The position numbers and the translations under genes were made by a program. The notes beneath the pieces were generated by a model. It saw nothing but the letters and a program-made list of their open reading frames with translations. It was not told the DNA's origin and did no database searches. 50,978 nucleotides of DNA from Anaerolineales bacterium. GTDB lineage: Bacteria; Chloroflexota; Anaerolineae; Anaerolineales; Villigracilaceae. Below are positions 38,063 to 46,462 of this stretch, in pieces. The DNA is taken from positions 1 to 50,978 of the forward strand of contig JAEURH010000010.1 in NCBI GenBank assembly GCA_016789365.1. Reading direction: 5' to 3'. The stretch's first letter is position 1, and each line of letters begins with the position of its first letter.

Positions 38063-38824
38063 ATGGAAACAAACATAATTTTGTTTATTGTTGTGGGGTT
38101 TATTGCACAAATGATAGACGGCGCATTGGGCATGGCGTATGGTGTTAGTTCCAATACATTTTTGTTAAGTTTAGGAATTCCGCCCGCCGCCGCGTCTGCT
38201 TCTGTACACATGGCAGAAGTAGTGACAACGGGTGTATCTGGTTTTTCGCATTGGCGACTCGGCAATGTAGATTGGAAACTTGTGCGCCGTTTGCTTATCC
38301 CCGGCGTATTAGGCGGAATCATCGGCGCGTATATATTAACCTCAATTGATGGAACCGTCATCAAACCTTATATCGCCGTATACCTTTTGGTGATGGGTGG
38401 CGTGATTATTTACAAAGCCTTCACCATGATTCCACGCAAAAAGCCTGATGAATATCATGGACCACGCATCGGTATTCTCGGTTTCATCGGCGGTTTTTGT
38501 GACGCAGTTGGTGGTGGTGGATGGGGTCCCGTCGTCACCTCCACATTAGTAGCACGCGGAAAACATCCATTAATGACCATTGGCTCGGTCAACTTCACAG
38601 AATTTTTTGTGGCATTGGGTCAATCCATTTTATTCATCCTTGCATTAAGTTTTGGCGAATACTGGAGAATTATTTTAGGCTTACTCATCGGTGGTGCAGT
38701 TGCCGCTCCCATCGCCGCAACACTCGCTAAAAAATTACCAGCAAAAATATTAATGATTATCGTCGGCACGCTGATTATTCTTTTGAGTATCAGAACGCTT
38801 TACCTAACTTTTCAAGGCGGCTAG
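38063..38824 (+). CDS. TauE/SafE family anion exporter
   Basis: 253 residues, about eight membrane segments in two halves. Signatures: VGFIAQMIDGALGMAYGVSSNTFLLSLGIPPAAASASVHMAE in the first half and GFIGGFCDAVGGGGWGPVVTSTL in the second, each a hallmark of the TauE/SafE family. Members are proposed to export sulfite, sulfonates or other small anions. It follows the pst operon but has its own promoter region. The substrate is uncertain. Confidence 0.92.
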   Translation: METNIILFIVVGFIAQMIDGALGMAYGVSSNTFLLSLGIPPAAASASVHMAEVVTTGVSGFSHWRLGNVDWKLVRRLLIPGVLGGIIGAYILTSIDGTVIKPYIAVYLLVMGGVIIYKAFTMIPRKKPDEYHGPRIGILGFIGGFCDAVGGGGWGPVVTSTLVARGKHPLMTIGSVNFTEFFVALGQSILFILALSFGEYWRIILGLLIGGAVAAPIAATLAKKLPAKILMIIVGTLIILLSIRTLYLTFQGG

Positions 38825-38855
38825 CCAAGCCTACTCTTACTTTCAAATTTCCTAC

Positions 38856-38910
38856 CGTCCCGCAGGATTCTTTGTAAAACACGATTGAAAGAATCAAACC
38901 TGCGGGACGT
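38856..38910. repeat. Family A 55-bp palindromic repeat, copy 4
   Basis: The left arm CGTCCCGCAGGATTCTTT and right arm AAAGAATCAAACCTGCGGGACG pair over a longer stem than the other copies. It lies between tauE and nfeD; its right edge abuts the nfeD promoter. Confidence 0.85.
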
Positions 38911-38930
38911 TTTGGCTATATCAGTTAAGT

Positions 38931-38936
38931 TATAAT
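38931..38936 (+). promoter_or_regulatory. -10 box just before nfeD (leaderless candidate)
   Basis: TATAAT ends 5 nt before one in-frame ATG (38942) and 8 nt before the next (38945). No Shine-Dalgarno is visible. Confidence 0.6.
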
Positions 38937-38941
38937 CTTTG

Positions 38942-40249
38942 ATGATGAAATTCACTCGCATTCTTCTGATTACGTTCACGCTTCTGACCTTTGTTCTGCC
39001 TGTTTTTGCACAAGGGAACAGTTCTACTGCCCTCATTCTCACTGCTGAAGGACCCATCATGCCGCCCATGTTGGAATATATCAAACGCGGTATTGAACGT
39101 GGTGAACGAATCGATGCTGAAGTCATCATTATTCAACTCAACACCCCCGGCGGAAGTGTTGACACCATGCTCAAAATCATGGCAGAAATTCGAGCAAGTG
39201 ATGTGCCTGTTGTCGTCTATGTCGCACCGCGTAATGCCATTGCCGCAAGTGCCGGTGCTATGATTACCATGTCCGGGCATATTTCTGCCATGGCACCAGA
39301 AACAAGCATTGGCGCGGCAAGCCCCATCACCAGTTCAGGTGAAAATTTAGATTCTACTTCTGACAGAAAAGCCAAAGAACTTATCAAAGCCGCCATTCGC
39401 TCTTATGTAATTCCACGCGGAGAAGAAGCGTTGATATTGGCAGAAGCCATGATTGATGATGCCATCGCCGTCACTGCCAATGAAGCCCTTGAAGCAAAGT
39501 TAATTGACTTCATTGCCGATGATGTGGAAGATTTGTTACAAGCATTAGACGGCTTCACCGTTAAAATGGATAGTGGCACGCGCACTTTGAACACTAGCAA
39601 CATTCTAGAGCAATCCCTTAACATGAGTTTTATTGAAGGGCTTCTGCTTTTACTCACAGACCCGAACATTGCTTTTCTTTTATTAGCCATTGGCGTACAA
39701 GCCATCTTAATTGAAATCTCCACACCAGGCGGTTGGGTGGCTGGGTTTATTGGCGCAGTATGTTTAACGTTAGCCACCTACGGTTTGGGCGTGTTGCCAA
39801 TCAATTGGTTTGGTATTATCTTCTTAATCATTGCATTTATATTATTTATTTTAGATATCAAAGCCGCCACACATGGCGCGTTAACTGCCGCTGGTGTTGG
39901 CTCGTTTATTGTGGGCGCGTTGGTATTATTCAATTCTCCCGGCACGCCAGAGTTTCAACGAGTTTCTGTTCCGCTTGTTGTTAGCACAGGAATCTTTTTA
40001 GGTTTAATCTTTTTTATTATCTTAGTATTTGCTTTACGCGCTCTGCGAAACACAATCCAAGTTGGGAGTGAGAGTCTGTTGGGGAAAACAGGAACAGCTC
40101 GAACATCCATAAAAGAAGCGGGGCAAGTGCAAGTTGAATCAGAATTATGGAGCGCATCCAAATCAAAAGATTCAGCCCCCATCAGTAAGGGCGATTTGAT
40201 TGAAGTCGTCGAAGTTCGTGGATTGAGATTAATCGTTAAGAAAAAATAA
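38942..40249 (+). CDS. NfeD-type membrane-bound serine protease (ClpP-class)
   Basis: 435 residues. A signal peptide is followed by a ClpP-like serine protease domain (about 28-210): LNTPGGSVDTMLKIM, AASAGAMITMSGHISAMAPETSIGAASP with the nucleophile Ser, and a Lys in the SDRKAKELIKAAI helix. Then come four or five membrane helices (about 230-370) and a C-terminal soluble NfeD beta-barrel (about 375-435). This matches long NfeD proteins, which cleave hydrophobic segments of membrane partners such as stomatin/SPFH proteins in archaea. An SPFH protein is encoded at 49677-50600, not next to it. I choose the ATG at 38942; 38945 is equally plausible. Confidence 0.9.
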   Translation: MMKFTRILLITFTLLTFVLPVFAQGNSSTALILTAEGPIMPPMLEYIKRGIERGERIDAEVIIIQLNTPGGSVDTMLKIMAEIRASDVPVVVYVAPRNAIAASAGAMITMSGHISAMAPETSIGAASPITSSGENLDSTSDRKAKELIKAAIRSYVIPRGEEALILAEAMIDDAIAVTANEALEAKLIDFIADDVEDLLQALDGFTVKMDSGTRTLNTSNILEQSLNMSFIEGLLLLLTDPNIAFLLLAIGVQAILIEISTPGGWVAGFIGAVCLTLATYGLGVLPINWFGIIFLIIAFILFILDIKAATHGALTAAGVGSFIVGALVLFNSPGTPEFQRVSVPLVVSTGIFLGLIFFIILVFALRALRNTIQVGSESLLGKTGTARTSIKEAGQVQVESELWSASKSKDSAPISKGDLIEVVEVRGLRLIVKKK

Positions 40250-40255
40250 TTTTGA

Positions 40256-40345
40256 TGTCGTTGCGAGGAGCGAATTTGTTCTTTGCGACGAAGCAATCTC
40301 CAACTTAATCAAGAGATTGCTTCGCAACAAACGCTCGCAATGACA
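40256..40345. repeat. Family B long palindromic repeat, copy 2
   Basis: The outer ends TGTCGTTGCGAG and CTCGCAATGACA and the inner GAAGCAATCTC/GAGATTGCTTC pair. It lies between nfeD and lipA and lacks the TCGATAC core found in copies 1 and 3. Confidence 0.85.
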
Positions 40346-40366
40346 TGACCGAATCAAAAGGACCTT

Positions 40367-41317
40367 ATGCCTGCTACCCCAACCCGAGACAGAATCATCC
40401 CCGCAACCGATGTGCGCCCACTGCGCCGCCCTGAGTGGATTAAGGTGCGTGCGCCCGCTGGTGAAAATTATGAACGCATTCAAAATTTGATGCGTTCAAA
40501 ATCTTTGCATACTGTTTGCGAAGAAGCGATGTGCCCGAATTTAGGCGAATGTTGGGGAAGTGGCACTGCAACATTCTTAATGCTTGGTGATGTGTGCACA
40601 CGCACCTGTGCATTTTGTGATATTAAACATGGCAAACCAACTTTGATGGATTGGGGCGAAGCGGAACGAGTTGCACAAGCAGTGAAATCAATGAATTTGA
40701 ATCATGCAGTGATTACATCTGTGAATCGTGATGAACGAAAAGATGGTGGTGCGCCGATATTTGCTATGGTGATTCGCAGAATTCGAGAATTACAACATGG
40801 CTGTTCTGTTGAAGTTTTGATTCCAGATTTCAAAGGCAGTATTGAAGCATTAAAAATTGTGATGGATGCTCGCCCTGAAATTTTGAATCACAATGTTGAA
40901 ACTGTGCCGCGTTTATTCAAAACCGTGCAACCACAAGATAACTATGATTGGGCGGCAAAAACTTTATCGAATGCAAAAAAACTTGACCCCGAAGTGTTGA
41001 CAAAATCAGGCATTATGCTTGGGCTTGGCGAAACGATGGATGAAGTTAAAGAAGTCATGCGTGACCAACGCAGTTGGGGTGTGGATATTTTGACGATTGG
41101 TCAATACTTGCAACCTAGCAAAAAACACATGCCCATTGACCGCTATTACACGATGGAAGAATTTGCTGAATTACGCGATTATGGAAAAGAAATTGGCTTC
41201 CAATGGGTAGAATCGAATCCATTGGTGAGGTCTTCGTATCATGCGGCGGAACAAGTCCGCGCGTTGAGTGTGGTTCATAGAAAGTTGTATGGGGAAGAGA
41301 AGAAAGCAGATAATTAG
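40367..41317 (+). CDS. lipA: Lipoyl synthase
   Basis: 316 residues, radical-SAM enzyme that inserts two sulfurs into octanoyl groups on lipoyl-dependent complexes. The auxiliary cluster motif [12 protein letters not shown] and the radical SAM motif CTRTCAFC are both present. [12 protein letters not shown], the DFKGS segment and the C-terminal VRSSYHA Ser ligand all fit. AAAGGA precedes the ATG. lipB is not adjacent. The gene ends in a clear terminator. Confidence 0.97.
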   Translation: MPATPTRDRIIPATDVRPLRRPEWIKVRAPAGENYERIQNLMRSKSLHTVCEEAMCPNLGECWGSGTATFLMLGDVCTRTCAFCDIKHGKPTLMDWGEAERVAQAVKSMNLNHAVITSVNRDERKDGGAPIFAMVIRRIRELQHGCSVEVLIPDFKGSIEALKIVMDARPEILNHNVETVPRLFKTVQPQDNYDWAAKTLSNAKKLDPEVLTKSGIMLGLGETMDEVKEVMRDQRSWGVDILTIGQYLQPSKKHMPIDRYYTMEEFAELRDYGKEIGFQWVESNPLVRSSYHAAEQVRALSVVHRKLYGEEKKADN

Positions 41318-41326
41318 AGAATTATA

Positions 41327-41363
41327 AAAGAGACAATCATTTCAAAAGTGATTGTCTCTTTTT
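41327..41363 (+). terminator. lipA terminator
   Basis: AAAAGAGACAATCA pairs with TGATTGTCTCTTTT around a short loop, followed by a T-run. Confidence 0.88.
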
Positions 41364-41373
41364 ATTTCTTTTA

Positions 41374-42381
41374 TTATGAATTACTTCTTTGCATTTTATA
41401 TTTCTTCAAGGCTTTCCAGCCCACTAGCACTTTTTCTTTTTCATCCCACAAACGGAAGTATAAAGATTTTAGACTATCTTTGAACGTAAGAGGTTCAATT
41501 TGAAATATCGGATTTTCATTATGACATTCTTCTAGTTTGTAATTTGGAATCTTGGGGCTGAGGTGGTGAATGTGATGAAAGCCAATATTGCCAGTAAACC
41601 ATTGAAACAGTTTTGGCAATTTATAAAATGAACTGCCGTCCATACCCGCTTTGAAAAATTCCCAATCTTGGTGTCTTTCCCAATAAGTTGGTTCAAAATT
41701 ATGTTGCACATAAAATAACCAAACGCCTGCGCCACAAGCCATGAGCAAAATTGGAATCTCAACCAATAGATAAGCCTGCCAGCCGATGTGATATATCACC
41801 CAGCCCATAAATGCGAGAATGGCAATATTCGTCCAAATTACGCTGTTTTTTTCACGTTTACCTGCTTCTTTTTCCCAGAAGCGATGGGCAAAAACAAAAA
41901 CTATCAAAGCCCCAACTGTAAAAAGAATTAGCGGATTACGCATAATGCGATAGCCAATTTTTTTATACCATGGCGCGGCGAGATATTCTTCAACAGTCAT
42001 TGTGTAAACATCACCAATGCCACGTCTATCTAAATCACCGGCTGTGGCGTGATGAATGGCGTGGGAATGTTTCCAGTGGAAGTAAGGAGTCCACACTGCT
42101 ACACCGAGTAACAAGCCGAGTCGGTTGTTAGCAAGTTGACTTTTAAAGAAAGAACCGTGGCAACAATCATGGAAGATGATGAACATGCGTACCATGAATC
42201 CTGCTGTGGGAATCGTGAGTAATAAAGTCAGCCAATATCCAATTTCTAAACTGCGATATGACAAATACCACAGCACATAAAATGGGACGACAGAGTTAAA
42301 GACTTGCCATAAACTGCGCCATGTATCTGGGTGGGCATATTTTGAGACGATGCTCTGCCATTTGATATTTCCGATACTCAT
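41374..42381 (-). CDS. Fatty acid desaturase (membrane di-iron)
   Basis: 335 residues from the ATG at 42381, preceded by AAAGGAG. The three His boxes of membrane desaturases are present: HDCCH, HSHAIHH (HxxxxxHH type), and HIHH near the C-terminus. Four or more hydrophobic segments alternate with these. It would introduce double bonds in acyl chains, adjusting membrane fluidity; regiospecificity cannot be read. The open frame extends upstream through a family C repeat and that extension is rejected. Confidence 0.92.
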   Translation of the reverse strand: MSIGNIKWQSIVSKYAHPDTWRSLWQVFNSVVPFYVLWYLSYRSLEIGYWLTLLLTIPTAGFMVRMFIIFHDCCHGSFFKSQLANNRLGLLLGVAVWTPYFHWKHSHAIHHATAGDLDRRGIGDVYTMTVEEYLAAPWYKKIGYRIMRNPLILFTVGALIVFVFAHRFWEKEAGKREKNSVIWTNIAILAFMGWVIYHIGWQAYLLVEIPILLMACGAGVWLFYVQHNFEPTYWERHQDWEFFKAGMDGSSFYKLPKLFQWFTGNIGFHHIHHLSPKIPNYKLEECHNENPIFQIEPLTFKDSLKSLYFRLWDEKEKVLVGWKALKKYKMQRSNS

Positions 42382-42408
42382 TGTGGTTCTCCTTTTATAA
42401 AAACCTTT

Positions 42409-42478
42409 GCCACAGAGAACACAGAGGTCACTGAGAAAATTCATAAAAAAACTCTGTGAACTCTGTGTCTCGGTGGCT
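42409..42478. repeat. Family C palindromic repeat, copy 2
   Basis: GCCACAGAGAACACAGAGG mirrored by ACTCTGTGAACTCTGTGTCTCGGTGGC. It lies between the desaturase and the lipoprotein gene. Confidence 0.85.
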
Positions 42479-42482
42479 AATT

Positions 42483-43730
42483 TTATTTTGCCCCAATCAT
42501 ACTCTTATATTCCAAAAATGCGGTGATTCCGTTTATCCAATTTTGTAAACCATCTATGCGGATGGATGGGTCTTCACAACTGCTAAAAATTCCACCATTA
42601 TATTTTTCTATCATTTCATCCGTGATTTCAAAATTACAGTTGGTATTCGGTAACTGCCTCGCCGATACAAAAGTGATGAAAGTTTGAATTTCACGTTCTA
42701 TCCATTCCGAATCAATATCAGATAAATAAAATGCTTGACCAATATATGCAAGTGCTTCAATCTTTGTGGCGGTTGAGTTACTGGTATTGACTGGATTCAA
42801 TGAACGAACTTGACCAGCAATGATTATATTTGCAATTTCATTTGCATAAGTAATGTCGTCTTTATCTAGTTTATCTAAGCGAGCGAGCAAAGCAAAGGCA
42901 TGAGCATGTTTATGGTCTTCGGTGATAGGTTGCACAATCATGTAATCATTAATTTCATGCGCTTGCTCTAACCAAAAATCATTTTCGGTCATTTCATATA
43001 ACTGCAACAATGCTACTAAACTTTCGCCATTAAACGTCCCGACAAAATAATTTTCATCTACAATGCCGCCAAAGTGCGGGTCAAATGAATGATAAAACCC
43101 ACCATCAGGTTTACGCATGGATATAATGAAATAGCCTAAGTCTATGGCTGTGGCAATTAAATTTTTATCTTCAAGAGTCAAATTGCCTGTGGCTTGCCAG
43201 CGTTTATAAATTGCATCAATCGTCATTGACGTGCCACCTAATGCACAACCTCCGTTTGTATAAAAACAAATACCTTTGAATCTTTCAGGGTTGCTGATTA
43301 AATTTTCAAGATAATGACTCAATGCTAAATCGCCAGCGTTGCAATATTTTGAATCATCTGAGACTCTACAAATTGTATAAAGCGAGCCTGTGCCAGCCAT
43401 CAGACGAATATCAGAAGGCGCGTAGGCTCTATCATCATTAATGATGTTCACTTGATATGCCAATTCGCCATTCGGCAATTGCTGGCGCACTAAATAATTT
43501 CCCGCTTCTATGATTGATTTTTTCAATGGGCTATTTTCAATTGAAATAATTTCAGGGGTGCGGATTGGAAATGTTGTTGGTATAGGTGTTGCAGTAATAG
43601 TAATTTCAACTGGGGTGGGATTTTGATTCGCACAAGCAGATAATCCGATAAAGAAAATCAGCCCTATTATTAAGAATTTGGGAGTGATTACCTTCAAGGG
43701 TAAAGAAAAAGATTTAACCACTGAGAACAT
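42483..43730 (-). CDS. Lipoprotein with alpha/alpha-barrel-like domain, function unknown
   Basis: 415 residues from the ATG at 43730. A signal peptide with lipobox LSAC is followed by a Thr/Pro linker and a largely helical domain with repeated LPNGELAYQV, GGCALGGTSMTIDAIYKRW and KPDGGFYHSFDPHFGG type motifs, as in terpenoid-cyclase or six-hairpin glycosidase folds. Glycan or polymer binding or cleavage is a guess. The start is uncertain: the open frame continues to 43817 through a family C repeat, and a TTG at 43697 would give a tighter signal peptide. Confidence 0.75.
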   Translation of the reverse strand: MFSVVKSFSLPLKVITPKFLIIGLIFFIGLSACANQNPTPVEITITATPIPTTFPIRTPEIISIENSPLKKSIIEAGNYLVRQQLPNGELAYQVNIINDDRAYAPSDIRLMAGTGSLYTICRVSDDSKYCNAGDLALSHYLENLISNPERFKGICFYTNGGCALGGTSMTIDAIYKRWQATGNLTLEDKNLIATAIDLGYFIISMRKPDGGFYHSFDPHFGGIVDENYFVGTFNGESLVALLQLYEMTENDFWLEQAHEINDYMIVQPITEDHKHAHAFALLARLDKLDKDDITYANEIANIIIAGQVRSLNPVNTSNSTATKIEALAYIGQAFYLSDIDSEWIEREIQTFITFVSARQLPNTNCNFEITDEMIEKYNGGIFSSCEDPSIRIDGLQNWINGITAFLEYKSMIGAK

Positions 43731-43785
43731 AAAGACCACAGAGTTTTTTTCTTGCTTTCTCCGTGAACTCTGTGGTCTCTGTGGT
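43717..43785. repeat. Family C palindromic repeat, copy 3
   Basis: ACCACTGAGAAC...ACCACAGAG mirrored by CTCTGTGGTCTCTGTGGT. It occupies the 5' edge of the lipoprotein gene, directly after the HAD gene. Confidence 0.82.
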
Positions 43786-43809
43786 GAAAAAAAAGTTTTA
43801 CTCTTTTTT

Positions 43810-44478
43810 TTAGGCATTGGGTAATTTTGCCATTAAGTCTTGCAATGTCAATTCTGCTAAAGATGAAACTGTCAAATCACCTTGCACGCTCATTTGTGAA
43901 GTTAATCCATTCGGCACGGCGACGACAAAGATTCCAGCACGGCGTGATGCTAAGACTCCATTTGGAGAATCTTCAAATACAATCGCTTCATTTGCTCTAA
44001 CTTGTAATTTGTCTAACGCTTTCAAATAAATATCTGGGTGAGGTTTGGTTCTGCCTTTTTCAACATCATCTTGACAAATGATGAAATCAAACAAATCATA
44101 AATGCCAAGTCGTTGTGTATGTGAATCAACCCATGAATGCGGAGAACTTGAACCAATGGCGACTTTGAGTCCATTTGATTTTGCATAATGAATTAAATCC
44201 AGTACGCCGGGCAAAATGGAACTAGCGTGGATAATCGCATCCGATTCTCGGCGATAGCGTAAGTTTGATGAAACAGAATCAATTTTCCCCGCAGAAAGAA
44301 GCGCGAGATGTTCCGCCGCATTAAATGTCGAAATGCCATATCCACCTACTGTTTTTGCCCATTCCTCCACAGGCAATTCAAATCCATATTCTTTATAAAT
44401 ATTTTGCCAAACGGTTACTTCGGGTGTTTCGGTATCAAGAATCAAACCATCAAAATCAAAAATTAATGCCTTTAACAT
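43810..44478 (-). CDS. HAD-superfamily phosphatase (subfamily IA)
   Basis: 222 residues. Motif I is FDFDGLILDTE with the nucleophile Asp, motif II is IGSSS, motif III is GRTKPHPDIY and motif IV is VFEDSPNGV. A helical cap sits between motifs I and II. This arrangement is shared by beta-phosphoglucomutases and sugar-phosphate phosphatases; the substrate is unknown. Start ATG at 44478. A family C-like repeat lies upstream. Confidence 0.92.
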   Translation of the reverse strand: MLKALIFDFDGLILDTETPEVTVWQNIYKEYGFELPVEEWAKTVGGYGISTFNAAEHLALLSAGKIDSVSSNLRYRRESDAIIHASSILPGVLDLIHYAKSNGLKVAIGSSSPHSWVDSHTQRLGIYDLFDFIICQDDVEKGRTKPHPDIYLKALDKLQVRANEAIVFEDSPNGVLASRRAGIFVVAVPNGLTSQMSVQGDLTVSSLAELTLQDLMAKLPNA

Positions 44479-44493
44479 TTTTCTCCAAAATTA

Positions 44494-44557
44494 ACCACAA
44501 AGTGTCACGAAGGTACACAAAGTTTTTTCTTTGTGATACTTTGTGACACTTCGTGGT
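44494..44557. repeat. Family C variant palindrome (CACAAAGT type)
   Basis: ACCACAAAGTGTCACGAAGGTACACAAAG pairs with CTTTGTGATACTTTGTGACACTTCGTGGT across a T-run. The units differ from CACAGAG but the layout is the same. Confidence 0.82.
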
Positions 44558-44568
44558 AAAAAATTATT

Positions 44569-44883
44569 TTACGGAAACCGCCTCACAAATTCTGAAATGG
44601 CTTCCCAAATTTTCAAATCACTTGCATCGTTATAAATTAAATCTAAAATATCTTTTACCGAAGAACGCATGGCGCGATATTCACGTTGCGCATCGGTATC
44701 GGAATTAAAAAATCTTGTATGGTCTATCCAACCATAAATATTTAATGAAACTAAAACAACCTCTTTGCTGCGTTTCAAAGTGATGCGGGCAAGGTCGGTA
44801 TGTTGTTCATCAAACAAAATCACACCGCCATCATTCACTGCGCCAATTGTTTTTCCAAAATTAAACGCAGACCAATTACTCAT
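44569..44883 (-). CDS. Small protein of unknown function
   Basis: 104 residues, no signal or membrane segment. It opens FNFGKTIGAVNDGGVILFDEQHTDLARITLKR, a beta-rich stretch, and then has a helical C-terminal half ending in EFVRRFP. I do not recognise the family. The ATG lies inside the end of the upstream GNAT-like gene (8-nt overlap), so translation is probably coupled and the two may act together. Confidence 0.7.
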   Translation of the reverse strand: MSNWSAFNFGKTIGAVNDGGVILFDEQHTDLARITLKRSKEVVLVSLNIYGWIDHTRFFNSDTDAQREYRAMRSSVKDILDLIYNDASDLKIWEAISEFVRRFP

Positions 44884-45790
44884 CTGTTTCCATCCTACTC
44901 ATGCGCGAAGGTTGCACGCCAACATTATTTGGCACAACACGCGCAGGCTTGCCTTCTTTCACCAAACGCGCCAAATGTTTCACCATCACTGCTTGCCGTT
45001 GCGATGCTTTGGCACCTAAATCTTCTAATACAGGTTCTACCCAAGTTTGATACGAACGCACATTCAAATACATTTTTCGATTTCCATTTGAAACATTTTT
45101 TATCAACGAAATTATTTTTTCTGCCACATCATCCTCATCAGGATGAATCAACGGCGTTAGCACAATGCCATACATGCCCGATGTAATACTTGCAAAACAT
45201 TTTAAATCTTCATGCACAAATCCGCTCACGCGATTCGGCGCAGGTTCAATGGGATGTAACAACTGCGGCACAATTTGATAATGCAGATTTTGCACCGCCG
45301 GCAAATGGATAGACGACATACGCTTCCATTCCTTGCTGATAGTTGATTCTGTTTTCTGAATCTGACTCACATCCCACAGCCTTTGCCACGCATAGACGGA
45401 AAAGCCTGCTGTTCTTAACGCTGGAAAGACCTGATTGGTTTCATCAATTTCAGCCAAAACATGAAATGCTTTCCACTCACCCGCCTGACTTGTAAGATGT
45501 TCAATTAATTCTGGCAATTGCGGGCTTTGCAAATTAGACGATGGTGCCAAATACAATAATTTTGCAAACGTCTCGCCGCGTGTGTGGATAATGCTACCTA
45601 ATAAAGTTGAATCTCCGCCGTTTGAAATTGCCGCGTATAAATGCCGCGCTGGATTAATGTATGCCAACAACCCCATCGCCCCCAGCGGATGCCCGCGCGT
45701 TAAAGCACGCGCACTATCAAGAGTTAACACGTCATTTCGATAGCGAGCAATCGTTGGCAAATCTAAAAAATCCAAAGCGCGGATGGGCAT
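44876..45790 (-). CDS. GNAT-like acyltransferase-type protein, function unknown
   Basis: 304 residues. MPIRALDFLDLPTIARYRND opens like a GNAT domain (ALDLPAI type), and the C-terminal half reads KMYLNVRSYQTWVEPVLEDLGAKASQRQAVMVKHL, a beta-alpha-beta end typical of GNAT proteins after a degenerate first half. The acetyl-CoA pyrophosphate loop (R/QxxGxG/A) is not evident, so catalytic activity is doubtful. A TATAAT box (45803-45798, minus strand) ends 7 nt before the ATG, with no Shine-Dalgarno, suggesting a leaderless transcript. Confidence 0.7.
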   Translation of the reverse strand: MPIRALDFLDLPTIARYRNDVLTLDSARALTRGHPLGAMGLLAYINPARHLYAAISNGGDSTLLGSIIHTRGETFAKLLYLAPSSNLQSPQLPELIEHLTSQAGEWKAFHVLAEIDETNQVFPALRTAGFSVYAWQRLWDVSQIQKTESTISKEWKRMSSIHLPAVQNLHYQIVPQLLHPIEPAPNRVSGFVHEDLKCFASITSGMYGIVLTPLIHPDEDDVAEKIISLIKNVSNGNRKMYLNVRSYQTWVEPVLEDLGAKASQRQAVMVKHLARLVKEGKPARVVPNNVGVQPSRMSRMETDE

Positions 45791-45802
45791 GTAGTTAATT
45801 AT

Positions 45803-45830
45803 AAATGAGTGTGGAAATCCACACTCATTT
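45803..45830 (-). terminator. Hairpin after pdxT
   Basis: AAATGAGTGTGG and CCACACTCATTT form a perfect 12-bp stem with a 4-nt loop, 4 bp past the pdxT stop. The following sequence is TATAAT-like rather than a long T-run, and it also forms the -10 of the next gene. Confidence 0.7.
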
Positions 45831-45834
45831 ATTG

Positions 45835-46413
45835 TTAAGATGCTAGGGAAATGAAATATTCATGAAATCTTGTATCATCCGTCAATTCTGGATGAAACGA
45901 AGTCGCCAGCAAATGCCCTTCTTGTGCCGCAACGATTCTTCCATCTTCTAGTTGACTCAAGATTTTCGCTTTTCCACTCACCGATTCAATAATCGGCGCA
46001 CGGATAAATACTGCATGATATGGATGTGTTGTGTCAGTGGCTTTTTTCAATTCTTCAATTTCTAAATCTGTTTCAAATGAATCAACTTGCCTACCAAAAG
46101 CATTTCTTTGCACTTTGATATTCATTAATCCAAGCAAAGGTTGGTCGCGACCAATATCTTTAGAAAGAAAAATCGCACCCGCACAAGTTCCCCACATGGC
46201 TTTGGATTTTCCAAATTCTTGCAATGGTTTCATCAAATCATACGCCACAGCCAATTTCCCAATCGTTGTAGATTCACCACCGGGCATAATCAAGCCATCT
46301 AAACCATCCAAATGTTTTGGCAAACGTACTTCTGCTGTATCTACGCCGATTTTTTTCAGCATGGAGATATGTTCTGCAAAATCGCCTTGCAGTGCTAAAA
46401 CGCCTATTTTCAT
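45835..46413 (-). CDS. pdxT: Pyridoxal 5'-phosphate synthase glutaminase subunit
   Basis: 192 residues. It releases ammonia from glutamine for PdxS. MPGGESTTIGKL, GTCAGAIFL with the nucleophile Cys, and the C-terminal FHPELTDD with catalytic His and Glu are diagnostic. It lies 49 bp downstream of pdxS in the same operon. Confidence 0.97.
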   Translation of the reverse strand: MKIGVLALQGDFAEHISMLKKIGVDTAEVRLPKHLDGLDGLIMPGGESTTIGKLAVAYDLMKPLQEFGKSKAMWGTCAGAIFLSKDIGRDQPLLGLMNIKVQRNAFGRQVDSFETDLEIEELKKATDTTHPYHAVFIRAPIIESVSGKAKILSQLEDGRIVAAQEGHLLATSFHPELTDDTRFHEYFISLAS

Positions 46414-46427
46414 AATTCAATTTCCGT

Positions 46428-46451
46428 AGGGGCGAGGCATGCCTCGCCCCT
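46428..46451. repeat. 24-bp perfect palindrome between pdxS and pdxT
   Basis: AGGGGCGAGGCATGCCTCGCCCCT is perfectly self-complementary, in the middle of the pdxST operon. It would fold into a very stable hairpin in the transcript. Confidence 0.88.
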
Positions 46452-46462
46452 GCAATACAAAT

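Noticed and set aside
42382-42444. N-terminal extension of the desaturase
   Set aside because: It is translated from a family C repeat, and a strong AAAGGAG site supports the ATG at 42381.
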